From Patiria miniata (Eukaryota; Echinodermata; Asteroidea; Valvatida; Asterinidae): a stretch of 64,000 bases of DNA. The position numbers and the translations under genes are program-made. The DNA is taken from positions 16,013,512-16,077,511 of the forward strand of contig NW_024037048.1 of NCBI RefSeq assembly GCF_015706575.1, in the 5' to 3' direction. Shown here one piece after another: positions 31,098 through 41,748 of this stretch. Below the pieces are notes generated by a model. It saw only the letters and a list, made by a program, of their open reading frames with translations. It had not been told where the DNA came from and made no database searches. The number at the start of each line of letters is the position of its first letter. Within the stretch, counting starts at the first letter, position 1.

Positions 31098-31285
31098 CCT
31101 CCGGTTCTTTTCAGAACCACACATACACAGAAAAGAGATTCATTCACATGGTGCTACCGCAAAACTTATCTTGTCGCCATGTATCTTTCCACCATGCAAA
31201 CCTTCAAATCTCATCCTATATCATTATTAATTGTCATACATTATGCCCCCAAAAAAGTGTCTGTGAAAAAAAAGTCTGATGTGGT

Positions 31286-31370
31286 TTGGGATTGGAATCA
31301 TTTGCCCTTGAGCATTAAACCGAGGTCTTGCCGTGATGACTGATAGCCAGGCAAATGATTCCAATCCCAA
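31286..31370. repeat. Conserved 21-bp-stem hairpin
   Basis: TTGGGATTGGAATCATTTGC pairs perfectly with GCAAATGATTCCAATCCCAA across a loop of about 43 bases. The right arm has it at about 45,006-45,090 with one mismatch in the stem and partial pairing within the loop. Size is like a microRNA precursor, but a small foldback element is equally possible. Confidence 0.6.
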
Positions 31371-32135
31371 TTGCAGCCCTTTTCACAACATGCAGGATTT
31401 TACACAGCTTACTTAACACAGCACTGAAATTGATTAAGGCAAGGGACTTGGTCACAGTGTCCCAAAATGTTGTTGTGATCAATTGACAAGTGTGCAGTGA
31501 TGCGTGACTGAAATTAAATGAAACTCATCGGGGTTGAGGCCAAGATAGGGAGTATCTGCACAATCTAACTTTTTCAAATTGGACTTCATGGTTTTGTAGT
31601 TATTTCAAAATAGTCAGACGGACATTTCTTTTGGACATACTGTATAATGCGTATTATATTTGTTTGCATTAAAAGAAAAACAAAAATTGCATTTAAAATA
31701 TACGAACACTGTACACACTTACCATAACGTGCACACAGTCGTTTTCTGCTATGCTTCCGAGGATTAATTTTGCTTTGTGTTTTCCTTTGTTCCCTGATCT
31801 AAACCTTTCCCATAAACTTAGTGCACAAACCGGCGTTGGAGGACAATGGGCACCGTCGTTCGAATACCGTATTTGAGTACCGAAATGTGTACTCAAAGTT
31901 GAGTACTTGAAGAAGACTTTGCGGAATGAATTTTGATGAACAGTTTGAGTAAAATGCAAGCAGGTCTTTAAAAAATTAAGTCAAAGTTGCATAATATATA
32001 ACAAGATCATTAAACCAGATGTGTCCAGGTTTTTTCGCTTTTTGCAGTGCTAACGTTAGTCTTTTCCAAGACCTGGCCACAATTTCTTTAGAGCAAATGC
32101 ATTCACATTTTCCTTCCTGATTGGTTTCCGTCTAG
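31371..32135. other. Spacer between endophilin and SLC12 copies
   Basis: No gene found. The segment is conserved with right 44,243-45,005. From 31,945 it becomes SLC12 intron sequence shared with 585-764. Confidence 0.55.
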
Positions 32136-32281
32136 ATTGGTGGGTTGGGTAAGATCAAGACCAACACAATCATCAAGGAGCTCTCCAAACCCTGGATGCT
32201 GGATGAGGAAGCAGCCTGGAGATCACGGAGAAGTTTCCTTGGAAGATCAGCAAGGAAGAAGTCACCACGCTCAAAGAGAAG
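32136..32281 (+). pseudogene. SLC12A: SLC12 exon type X copy 2
   Basis: 146 bases with TTTCCGTCTAG acceptor and GTAGAATC donor, encoding KTNTIIKELSKPWMLDEEA before the same two-base insertion seen in the other X copies. Near identical to 765-910. Confidence 0.7.
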
Positions 32282-32657
32282 GTAGAATCTCCTCCTTGCG
32301 CTCAAGCACCCCCCCCCCCCCCCCACAGTGAACACTATAAACTTTATATTTCTTTTTGTGCAAGTTGGTCAGTAGTGCAGAATGATTCACATGTTAACTA
32401 ATGCATGCAAAATAGAGAAAAAAAGTAAATTTCAATGACTATCATCCCACCCTATATTTGTAGGCTATAGAAATGTCTAATCCCCAAAACAGATTTTTAC
32501 CTACCCTACCACACAGTTGTTTTTTTATATGTAATAGAAAACACCACACTTTTTGTTCTTGGTTGGCCTTATTATTTTAATAAATGTTTCAAATAATTTT
32601 TGTTTGTGAACCCCCCCCCCCCCGCCCCCCCCCCCCCCCCCCCCCCCCCCTGCCCAG

Positions 32658-32974
32658 GCTTGACCTACTCATCCCTCACCTCATCTCCTTGAAATCCAAC
32701 TGGGGAATGCAAGCTGCGCGTCTTTGCCACCACGGACAAGAAGGAGCAAATGGACAGGGCGAAGATGAACATGGCCAACATGCTCAGCAAGTTCTGCATC
32801 AACTGGTCGGACGTGGAGGTCATCCCGGACCAGAACAAGAAGCCCAAGAAGTAGAGCCTGAGGCGGTTCAAGGAGCTGTCCAAACCCTGGATGCTGGATG
32901 AGGAAGCAGGGGAGACCACGGAGAAGTTTCCTTGGAAGATCAGCAAGGAAGAAGTCACTACGCTCAACGAGAAG
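32658..32974 (+). pseudogene. SLC12A: SLC12 exon type Y copy 2
   Basis: Encodes the most complete stretch QMDRAKMNMANMLSKF then NWSDVEVIPDQNKKPKK, aligned with NKCC [20 protein letters not shown]. Frame is lost twice near the start (CTTGACCTACTC and TGGGGAATGC), and TAG follows KKPKK, at the same codon as in the right-arm copy. It ends with EKFPWKISKEEVTTLNEK and donor GTAGAATC. Confidence 0.8.
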
Positions 32975-33429
32975 GTAGAATCTCCTCCTTGCGCTCAAGC
33001 ACCCCCCCCCCCTTCCACAGAGAAAACTGTAAACAAGGGCCATTTGGGCGCCATCGTGGCTTATAAATGCTGGTACCAAATACACGATAACCAGCATGAG
33101 TGAACCAGTGAAGTGTCCCCTCATTCCGGCTTCTGCTTGTTTGACTATAAAGCGCCCTCTTTTGTCCATGCATGGAGACAATACACTTAAAGCTTTCCCA
33201 GTATCCACTTTACGCTTAGTCCCTGGTTTGTGTGATTTTAAGTCCAGTCTTGCAACATCTGTTAATTGTGTCCAACCTTTGACATTCTGGTTGGTTATTT
33301 TTCAAATATTAGTATTGATCACTTTCAGTGCAAATTGAACAACCCTTAAATAGTTCATTTTATTTGCCAAGTGGAACTCGACATATTAAACATCAATGTT
33401 CCAGTCCATTTTCCACCTAAAATCTTTGG

Positions 33430-33960
33430 TCTTCTTCATAATTCCCTATTAAAAAATATCCTCCTAGCCAAGATGGTTAGTCTTCTCCATAAATCCCTTC
33501 TAAAACAAATATCCTCCTAACCATGATGGTTCCTCTCCTCCATAATTCCCTTCTAAAAAATATTCTCCTAGCCAAGATGGTTAGTCTCCTCTGTAATTCC
33601 CTTCTAAAAAAATATCCTCCTAGCCACGATGGTTAGTCTATTCCATTATTCCCTTCTAAAAAATATCCTCCTAGGCAAGATGGTTAGTCCCCTCGGTAAT
33701 TCCCTCCTAAAAATATCCTCCAAGCCAATATGGTAGTCTCCTCCATAATTTCCTTCAAAAAAAGCCCCTCCGAGCCAAGCATGGTTTAGTCTCCTCCATA
33801 GTTCCCTTCTAAGAAAAATATCCTCCTAGCCAAGATGGTTAGTCTCCTCCATAATTCCCTTCTAAAAATATCCCCCTAACCAAGATGGTTAATCTACTCC
33901 ATAATAAAGTATCCTCATTACCAATACTTATGGTCGTCTTCTCAGTAATTTCGCTTAAAC
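33430..33960 (-). repeat. Minisatellite, about 50-bp unit, SLC12 subtype
   Basis: About ten units read on the minus strand as GGAATTATGGAGGAGACTAA, then CCATCTTGGCTAGGAGGATA, then TTTTTTAGAAGG. Homologous to 37,405-37,985 and related to the C1q-intron arrays. It replaces the penultimate SLC12 exon seen in the right arm. Confidence 0.85.
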
Positions 33961-34254
33961 AAGTCTGAGTCTTGCGCGTAACTTTGTACACACCTGTCCC
34001 AAGTTCTTTCCACTGACTATCCCTATTGCCGAGTATGATATATGTCTATATCTTTTATAAATAGTCGTCATGCTCATTCAAAGGCATATTCATAGAAAGG
34101 TGGAAATCTCCTTGCTGCCACGGTGTCAGATTTAACGTTTGGTATACCGTGAGGTATATCTAGGTTTGTTTAACTTCAGGTTTACTCCGATCTGAACGAT
34201 AACCAAGTTAACGATCATTAAATAACATTGACTGTTTTTTTTCTTTTTCTGAAG

Positions 34255-34439
34255 GCTGGTACAAGGACAAGATTTTGCCCAAGATGGAGTTCTGTGCTGT
34301 TGGTTGGGTAAGATCAAGACCAACACAATCATCAAGGAGCTCTCCAAACCCTGGATGCTGGATGAGGAAGCAGCCTGGAGACCACGGAGAAGTTTCCTTG
34401 GAAGATCAGCAAGGAAGAAGTCACCACGCTCAAGAGAAG
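34255..34439 (+). pseudogene. SLC12A: SLC12 membrane exon fused to type X exon
   Basis: After acceptor TTTTTCTGAAG the segment encodes WYKDKILPKMEFCAVG, as in the exon at 36,927-37,049. At about 34,301 it switches within GGTTGGG to type X exon sequence (KTNTIIKELSKPW) and ends at donor GTAAAATC. The membrane helix is missing. Either recombination between copies or an assembly chimera made this junction. Confidence 0.7.
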
Positions 34440-34735
34440 GTAAAATCTCCCCCTTGCGCTCAAGCACCCCCCCCCCCCACAGTGAAACTATTAACTTTAT
34501 ATTTCTTTTTATGCAAGGTGGTCAGTAGTGGCAGAATGATTCACATGTTAACTAATGCATGCAAAATAGAGAAAAAAAGTAAATTTCAATGACTATCATC
34601 CCACCCTATATTTGTAGGCTATAGAATGTCTAATCCCCAAAACTGATTTTTACCTACCCTACCACACAGTTGTTGTTTTTTATATGTAATAGAAACACCA
34701 CTTTTTTGTTCTCGGTTGGCCTTATTATTTTAATA

Positions 34736-35235
34736 NNNNNNNNNNNNNNNNNNNNNNNNNNNNNNNNNNNNNNNNNNNNNNNNNNNNNNNNNNNNNNNNN
34801 NNNNNNNNNNNNNNNNNNNNNNNNNNNNNNNNNNNNNNNNNNNNNNNNNNNNNNNNNNNNNNNNNNNNNNNNNNNNNNNNNNNNNNNNNNNNNNNNNNNN
34901 NNNNNNNNNNNNNNNNNNNNNNNNNNNNNNNNNNNNNNNNNNNNNNNNNNNNNNNNNNNNNNNNNNNNNNNNNNNNNNNNNNNNNNNNNNNNNNNNNNNN
35001 NNNNNNNNNNNNNNNNNNNNNNNNNNNNNNNNNNNNNNNNNNNNNNNNNNNNNNNNNNNNNNNNNNNNNNNNNNNNNNNNNNNNNNNNNNNNNNNNNNNN
35101 NNNNNNNNNNNNNNNNNNNNNNNNNNNNNNNNNNNNNNNNNNNNNNNNNNNNNNNNNNNNNNNNNNNNNNNNNNNNNNNNNNNNNNNNNNNNNNNNNNNN
35201 NNNNNNNNNNNNNNNNNNNNNNNNNNNNNNNNNNN
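34736..35235. other. Assembly gap of exactly 500 N
   Basis: The left flank ends in SLC12 intron sequence just before the usual poly-C tract. The right flank starts with that tract in reverse complement (a G run) and continues with the inverted version of the same intron. A round 500-N gap marks a scaffold join of unknown size. Confidence 0.98.
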
Positions 35236-35583
35236 GGGGGGGGGGGGGGGGGGGGGTTCACAAACAAAAAATTATTTGAAACATATATTAAAATAATAAG
35301 GCCAACCAAGAACAAAAATTGTGGTGTTTTCTATTACATATAAAAAAACAACTGTGTGGTAGGGTAGGTAAAAATCTGTTTTTGGGTATTAGACATTTCT
35401 ATAGCCTACAAAATATAGGGTGGGATGATAGTCATTGAAATTTATTTTTTCTCTATTTTGCATGCATTAGTTAACATGTGAATCATTCTGCACTACTGAC
35501 AACTTGCACAAAAATAAATATAAGTTAATAGTTTTCACTGTGTGGGGGGGGGGGGGTGCTTGAGCGCAAGGGGGAGATTTTAC

Positions 35584-35730
35584 CTTCTCTTTGAGCGTGG
35601 TGACTTCTTCCTTGCTGATCTTCCAAGGAAACTTCTCCGTGGTCTCCAGGCTGCTTCCTCATCCAGCATCCAGGGTTTGAGAGAGCTCCTTGATGATTGT
35701 GTTGGTCTTGACCTTACCAAACCCACCAAT
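35584..35730 (-). pseudogene. SLC12A: SLC12 exon type X copy 4
   Basis: Reads on the minus strand as the type X exon with TAG acceptor and GTAAAATC donor, one base longer than the others near the start (GGGTTTGGTAAGG). It contains the shared two-base insertion after the DEEA codons. Confidence 0.7.
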
Positions 35731-36075
35731 CTAGACGTAAACCAATCAGGAAGGAAAATTTGAATGCATTTGCTCTAAATAAATTGTGTCCAGGTCTTGG
35801 AAAAGACCAACGTTAACGCTGCAAAAAGCCAAAAACCTGGACAAATCTTGTTTGATGATCATAATGTTTCATAAGGATAAGCTTCCATCAAATCACACGA
35901 AACCTGCGACTGTAGCAATAACTTACGATCAGCACTGCTCGGCATATGAGAAGGCTTGTGCTCTTGGTGATATGGGAGACGAAGTGAACCAGGGCAGGCC
36001 TGCATCCAGGGGCGACCAGTCAATGCATAATCTGTGGCCTGTACAGGGAAATACAACAATCCACAAATTGAAAGG

Positions 36076-36144
36076 AGGAGGGAATAGAACCTGGGACCTC
36101 CGGATTGCCGTTCCAGTGCTCTACCAACTGAGCTACCAAGCTCC
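36076..36144 (-). mobile_element. tRNA-derived SINE head
   Basis: The minus strand gives TAGCTCAGTTGGTAGAGC, a perfect tRNA A box, an anticodon stem CTGGA/TCCGG with loop ACGGCAA, and a B-box-like GGTTCTATTCC. The loop lacks T33 and the B box has a change, so it is a SINE or pseudo-tRNA. Absent from the left arm. Confidence 0.6.
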
Positions 36145-36926
36145 ATCGTCGTGTTTAGTCTCCCACTTTGTCAATGTCTATGTTAAGAATAGGCATTGGT
36201 CAGAGTTGTAATGTAATGACTCGAGTCGACTCGAGTCACAATTTTATGCAGAATTTATGTTCACGTTACTTTGCGAATACAGTACGGTACAGCCGCCGCT
36301 TGTAGTGTACAAACATACAACGTGTCACAGACTCCCGCCTTGTGGTCTGGGAACGCACAAAATAACATTCCGGAACCGGACTTTAAACGCATTTTCCAAT
36401 CCGTGGTTTCATCATTGGCTTTGGGCGATTTCTTATTAAGCTATATGATTTCAACGCCGTCTAAATGTATACCCTCCTTTTAAAAATCAAACAGATACTT
36501 GCCCACTTTTAAATATTCAGAAATATGTGTATAATGCAGTTTGGTTTTGATGTTGTCAGCGATCAGCAACACCTCATGTGCGAGCTTGTGCGGTTCAGTT
36601 TCTAAAAAATGAGTGTCATATTTGGTAGAATTCTGTATTCCATTGTACAACACTGTATTTATTCCTGGATGAATCCATACAACCATAGAGTGCTGGGGCG
36701 GTTTGGGGCGGTATAAGGAGTAACAGGCAGGGCACTTTGAAGGCGGCAGGGGACAATGGCTTCATTGGATTATGCTTAGTGCTTTTTTTAATCATTTGGA
36801 TAATGGCTAAGTGAACATGCTTCTATAGACGAGCTACGTTCATTTATCATTGATTATCTGCTGATCCTAAATTGAAGGTTATGCGACTCTGCAAATATCA
36901 CGAGAAGGAAGATTGTGTTGACTTAC
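36145..36926. other. SLC12 intron, right arm only
   Basis: No gene seen. It contains a GTCGACTCGAGTC direct repeat near 36,225. The left arm lacks this interval because of the fusion at 34,301. Confidence 0.5.
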
Positions 36927-37049
36927 CAATGGCTATGCAGGCAGCTGTGATAAAGAACGCCAGGATGTGGGCTCTACGTGGCTCATCCCCCGGCCTAGAA
37001 CCAACAGCACAGAACTCCATCTTGGGCACAATCTTGTCCTTGTACCAGC
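36927..37049 (-). CDS. SLC12A: SLC12 transporter transmembrane exon
   Basis: The 123-base exon has acceptor TTTTTCTGAAG and donor G|GTAAGTC. It encodes WYKDKIVPKMEFCAVGSRPG, then DEPRRAHILAFFITAACIAI, fully open. GDEPRRA followed by a hydrophobic helix corresponds to NKCC [23 protein letters not shown], a membrane helix in the second half of the transporter core. Whether it belongs to a living gene is unclear since only this core exon is in the window. Confidence 0.7.
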
Positions 37050-37404
37050 CTTCAGAAAAAGAAAAAAAACAGTCAATTGTTATTTAATGATCGTTAACTT
37101 GGTTATCGTTCAGATCGGAGTAAACTTGAAGTTAACACAACCTAGATATACCTCACGGTATACCAAACGTTAAATCTGACACCGTGGCAGCAAGGAGATT
37201 TCCACCTTTCTATGAATATGCCTTTGAATGAGCATGACGACTATTTATAAAAGATATAGACATATATCATACTCGGCAATAGGGATAGTCAGTGGAAAGA
37301 ACTTGGGACAGGTGTGTACAAGTTACACGCAAGACCCAGACTTTTTTAAGCGAATTACTGAGAAGACGACCATAATTATTGGTAATGAGGATACTTTTAT
37401 TATG

Positions 37405-37985
37405 GAGTAGATTAACCATCTTGGTTAGGAGGATATTTTTTTAGAAGGGAATTATGAAGGAGACTAACCATCTTGGCTAGGAGGATATTTTTTAGAAGGG
37501 AATTATGGAGGAGACTAACCATCTTGGCTCGGAGGATTTTTTTTTAGAAGGGAACTATGGAGGAGACTATAACCAGCTTGGCTCGGAGGATATTTTTAGA
37601 AGGAAAATATGGAGGAAATTGATCATCTTGGCTGAGGATATGTTTAAGAAGGGCACTATGGAGGAGACTAACCATCTTGGCTCGGAGGTTTAAAAAAAAA
37701 AGAATTATGGAGAAGACTAACCATTGTGGCTAGGAGGATATTTTTAGAAGGAATTTATGGAAGAGACTAACAATCTAGGCTAGAAGGACATTTTTTTAAG
37801 AAGGGAATTATGGAGGAGACGAACCATCATGGTTAGGGAGACATTTGTTTTAGAAAGGATTAATGGCTAGGAGGATATTTTTAGAAGGAAATTATGGAGA
37901 AAGCTACAACCATCTTGGCTAGGGGAATATGTTTTTAAAGGAATTAATGAGGATATTAACCATCTTGGCTAGGAGGATATATTGG
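37405..37985 (+). repeat. Minisatellite, about 50-bp unit, SLC12 subtype
   Basis: Right-arm counterpart of 33,430-33,960: units of GGAATTATGGAGGAGACTAA, CCATCTTGGCTAGGAGGATA with a T run. About a dozen variable copies. Confidence 0.85.
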
Positions 37986-38524
37986 TTTTTTTTTTCATTT
38001 TTGTGAAACTGTTTTAGAGAAGAATATTTCATCAAGTATTAAATATCGTGACCAAGGACGAATTAGTTATAATGCAGGCTAGGGGGCTTACTTTGTTAAT
38101 GAGGAAAAAGGATTTGATATTTGAAGGAAGGAGGTTAATGGAAACATTTTCCAGATCCTCCCCCCCCCCCCCATACCTGACATCGCACCCCCCTCCCCCA
38201 GCCAAAGCTAGATCCACCCCTGTTTAGGATTTCACGCTAGTTTCTGCTATAGTGAGTAGGTTTGCGTAATTGTGAAGTAAGTGAACTTAGATTAGCCACT
38301 CATTATTTTCATGGGAATTGCCAACACTACAACAGACATTTTTGCATGACACTTAGAAATTACGGCTTTTGCAAAAGTGTAAACAATCAGTTATGAGGAT
38401 TACTTCTGTGCTTACAGGGATAGCGCAGGATTTCGGTGCTAGTGTGCTAGATCATCAGCACAGAATTGTGTGCTTAAACCATGAAATTGAGTCTATTGAG
38501 TTAGTAGTGGCTTTGTGTACTTAC

Positions 38525-38592
38525 ATGACAATGAGCTGAGCCTCCTGGGAATGTTGGAGAAGCAATTCACGGATCCGCATCTGTCTGTTGGT
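38525..38592 (-). CDS. SLC12A: SLC12 penultimate exon, intact copy
   Basis: On the minus strand, acceptor TTTTTTTAG, 68 bases encoding TNRQMRIRELLLQHSQEAQL then IVM across donor AT|GTAAGT. It matches NKCC [23 protein letters not shown] and is open, unlike the 67-base left copy at 2,158. No final exon follows; instead a MITE remnant and the minisatellite lie downstream. Confidence 0.75.
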
Positions 38593-39061
38593 CTAAAAAA
38601 AAAAAGAAGATTTCAGGCGAAAAAATGGAGTGATTTATTGATGTTTAATAAAGTCGAGTTCCATGCACTTGGCAAATCAAATGAATTGAGAGTTGTACGA
38701 AAAATGGATTGAAAGTGATCAATCTCATTATTGAAAATCACCCACCAGAATGTCAAAGGTTGGACACAATTAACAGATGTTGCAAGACTGGACTTAAAAA
38801 CACACAAACCAGGGACTAAGCGTAAAGTGGATACTGGGAAAGCTTTAAGTGTATTGTCTCCATGCATGGACAAAAGAGGGCGCTTTATAGTCAAACTAGC
38901 AGAAGCCGGAATGAGGGACACTTCACTGGTTCACTCATGCTGGTTATCGTGTATTTGGTACCAGCATTTATAAGCCACGATGGCGCCCAAATGGCCCTCG
39001 TTTATAGTTTTCTCTGTGGGGGGGGGGGGGGGGGTGCTTGAGCGCAAGGAGGAGATTCTAC

Positions 39062-39380
39062 CTTCTCGTTGAGCGTTAGTGACTTCCTCCTTGCTGATCT
39101 TCCAAGGAAACTTCTCCGTGGTCTCCCCTGCTTCCTCATCTAGCATCCAGGGTTTGGACAGCTCCTTGAACTGTCTCGGGCTCTACTCCTTGGGCTTCTT
39201 GTTCAGGTCCGGGATGACCTCCACGTCCAAGCAGTTGATGCAGAACTTGCTGAGCATGTTGGCCATGTTCATCTTCGCCCTGTCCATTTGCTCCTTCTTG
39301 CCCGTGGTGGCAAAGACGCGCAGCTTGCATTTCCCCAGTTGGATTTCAAGGAGATGAGGTGAGGGATGAGTAGGTCAAGC
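39062..39380 (-). pseudogene. SLC12A: SLC12 exon type Y copy 3 (right arm)
   Basis: Encodes KLRVFATTGKKEQMDRAKMN, MANMLSKFCINCLDVEVIP and DLNKKPKE, then a TAG, then FKELSKPWMLDEEAGE. The frame also breaks before KLRV (TGGGGAAATGC). The stop after KPKE sits at the same codon as in copy 2. It ends at donor GTAGAATC. Confidence 0.8.
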
Positions 39381-39873
39381 CTGGGCGGGGGAAGGGGGGG
39401 GGGTGGGGTTCACAAACAAAAATTATTTGAAACATTTATTAAAATAATAAGGCCAACCAAGAACAAAAAGTGTGGTGTTTTCTATTACATATAAAAAACA
39501 ACTGTGTGGTAGGGTAGATACAAATCTGGTTTGGGGATTGGACATTTCTATAGCCTACAAATATAGGGTGGGATGATAGTCATTGAAATTTACTTTTTTC
39601 CATTACGAATTTCTCCCATTTAAACGAATCCGAGTTAGACCTTTCTACCTCGGAAAGAAAACATCCATTCCTAAGTGACAGCTCCCCCCCAATGGACATA
39701 AATTTAATACCCCCTTGTGGTGGTCAGCCCAAGTATATATGGCCTATTGACCTCTACAGGTACACCATATGCCACGTGGGTAACGAGTAATTGACTGATT
39801 TGTTTCATCCACTGATGGTAGTGGTCACTACTGCAAACCACCAGCTTTTATGTGTAGGATTATAAAAATCGAC

Positions 39874-40098
39874 TAGAAAACCTTGAAGACAAAACAGGCA
39901 GGAAAATTCTCTATTGGAAGTTGGGTTCAGGTGATTGATGAGTTAGAAAGATGGTGTGCTGCTAAGGTACATGTAGTCAGAGATGATAATGATATGGGTC
40001 ATCTAGTGAGTTTTACGGGATATATCCTGGAGATGATATCTGGGTGGATGAGGATTCGATTAGACATCCAATACTTCACTATGAAGAGCAACAGTGAC
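39874..40098 (+). CDS. Unrecognised coding-like exon in the TIR element
   Basis: An open frame of about 72 codons (QAGKFSIGSWVQVIDELERW, CAAKVHVVRDDNDMGHLVSF, ISGWMRIRLDIQYFTMKSNS) ends at a consensus donor GAC|GTAAGT. There is no ATG at its start; a possible acceptor CGACTAG lies just upstream. A phase-compatible exon may follow at 40,823. I do not recognise the family. Confidence 0.45.
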
Positions 40099-40822
40099 GT
40101 AAGTAACATGTTGAAAAATAACATCCCATACATTAATTAGTTGTAGGCATATCAACAAACTGTAGATGAGTGGATATTTCACCCCTTCTCATATACTCAA
40201 TCAACTTGATTGGAAAATAAATATCTAATCAACAAAAGGATACTTGAAATTTATGAATGCCAACAATTAACACCTGACGCAGAGTTCACGATGAACGATC
40301 TTATATGTACCATACGTACCAAAAGAAAAACCCCAATTTGATAGGATCAGTGAAATGGCATCATTTTATTTATTTACTAGTAGGCCTAAGCAACATTTTG
40401 AATAATGGATAAATATTTCCTGTGAAATTTGTTGTGATACAGAATTCTTACTTGTATTTTCTTTATCAGAACAACATATAGGCTATGATCATGAAACCCC
40501 AATAAACCTCATAGAAAAATATTGGAAGGTTGTCCCGTATTGGTCAATTATGATCATGTACATGAATATCACAAAATGCCATTTTGAAGCAAGGTTAACA
40601 ATAATATGACATTTTATGTTTGCATCTAGACCTTTCTGGCAGAACAAGGTTAACTAAACATCTCAGTGCATGAATACATGTACACCAATATTCCCCAATA
40701 AATCCAAAAAAATCATACACCCCTACGTTTGAATATTTTGCTTTCGGTGAACATACAGCTTTACGTTTGAATATTTTGCTTTTGAGTGAATGTTATCCTG
40801 ATGTCAATTATCATCATTACAG

Positions 40823-40939
40823 AAAGCTGCAGGCAAGCCTCCACCAAAAGAAGACAGTGTAAGACTAAGAGGAAACACTTGCAGTTTTTTAGAGAGTGCC
40901 AGCGAGACGATCTGGTTGAAACAGTTGATGGCAGGATGA
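40823..40939 (+). CDS. Possible next exon in the TIR element
   Basis: After acceptor CATCATTACAG, the phase continuing from 40,098 reads KAAGKPPPKEDSVRLRGNTC and ends SETIWLKQLMAG with TGA. Another frame (KRKHLQFFRECQRDDLVETV) is also open here. I cannot decide between them and recognise neither. Confidence 0.3.
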   Translation, partial: KAAGKPPPKEDSVRLRGNTCSFLESASETIWLKQLMAG

Positions 40940-41177
40940 TTTGAGGAATGGCAATATTCAAACAGTGGATCCCTTCAAAAGGCTTATTTTCCTGCAAGAC
41001 GGAGCTGCAGTAAGCCTTGATAACATTTCATTGCCAGGTAAAGATTACTCAGACCAATTTTTGTAATGAATCAAGAGACAGTAAACTAAGTTGACTCCGT
41101 AACGGTAATGATTAATTTAATGGTTGTTACCTGGTATACAGTTTTTTTAAGGCAACACTAAGGGACAGTCAACAAAA

Positions 41178-41468
41178 ATGTACCATGTCCTTGTCAATGA
41201 GCAAGCAAAAATCAATTCCAAGACATTTCCAGATATTGTAAGATATTCGGTTGCAGAAAACAAATTCATCCTTGATGCATTATTGAAAGCAAACGATTAC
41301 ATGCCGGACCTAACAAACTACTCAGGAAAAATTAATCAGCAACAAACACTTTGTGACAAACATGTCTGTAAGAAAACACGTATGATAAGTCTCATTAAAA
41401 AAACAAAGACAAGTACACGTAAATCAAAACAGTCTAAGACTGTTTTAAATTTGCGTAAAATAAAATAA
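41178..41468 (+). CDS. Unrecognised 96-residue basic ORF in the TIR element
   Basis: Starts with ATG and encodes MYHVLVNEQAKINSKTFPDI, ENKFILDALLKANDYMPDL, CDKHVC and a very basic tail (KKTKTSTRKSKQSK). CxxxxC with nearby His could bind zinc, and the tail could bind nucleic acid; both are inference. It stops inside the left arm of the hairpin at 41,452. Confidence 0.5.
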   Translation: MYHVLVNEQAKINSKTFPDIVRYSVAENKFILDALLKANDYMPDLTNYSGKINQQQTLCDKHVCKKTRMISLIKKTKTSTRKSKQSKTVLNLRKIK

Positions 41469-41532
41469 TTTTTTCAACATTAAGATTGTAAGGCTTACAA
41501 TCTTAATGTAAAAAATTTATTTTACGCTAATT
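41452..41532. terminator. Strong hairpin after the ORF
   Basis: Near-perfect arms of about 38 bases: GCGTAAAATAAA and ACATTAAGATTGTAAG on the left pair with CTTACAATCTTAATGT and TTTATTTTACGC on the right, around a single central G. It sits exactly at the end of the 96-residue frame. It could end or stabilise a transcript, or be a replication or recombination site. Typed as terminator only by position. Confidence 0.5.
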
Positions 41533-41561
41533 CAAAAAGAAAACATCATTTAAGTACTCAC

Positions 41562-41748
41562 AAGGTTTCATTCCCTGAACAAGCAAAGTTATTTCTGCAA
41601 AGAGTATTCAGGGCTGTCTAATATTGAAGAACACAAATATCTGGAAATGTGGAAAGCGAAGAAGTGGCTGAGCATCGAACAGAAAAAGCAAACAACTACA
41701 GTGGACGATTACAACTCTGCTGTTGCTCATTTATACCAAACTCTTTAA
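41562..41748 (+). CDS. Unrecognised C-terminal-like ORF in the TIR element
   Basis: An open frame without ATG encodes LTRFHSLNKQSYFCKEYSGL, IEEHKYLEMWKAKKWLSIEQ and TTTVDDYNSAVAHLYQTL, then TAA. Composition looks like real protein. It may be a last exon of a gene shared with the upstream segments. Family unknown. Confidence 0.4.

Larger units (their letters stand above)
30091..31216 (+). mobile_element. Penelope-like element fragment, left arm only
   Basis: Flanked by a 13-bp target duplication TATATCATTATTA (30,078-30,090 and 31,217-31,229). The ends are inverted repeats of roughly 200 bp, and the 5' end is a foldback of internal sequence joined to the repeat, as known for Penelope-like elements. 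The internal frame encodes the GIY-YIG endonuclease region; no reverse transcriptase domain is present. The right arm has the uninterrupted site near 45,150. It is an incomplete copy; the clean flanks suggest a fairly recent insertion. Confidence 0.9.

Noticed and set aside
34670-35315. About 200-residue frames across the gap
   Set aside because: They consist of N translated as X.
35859-36211. Frames around 36,000 with SSVGRALERQSGGPRFYS
   Set aside because: This peptide is the typical translation of a tRNA-derived SINE head (36,076-36,144), not a protein gene.
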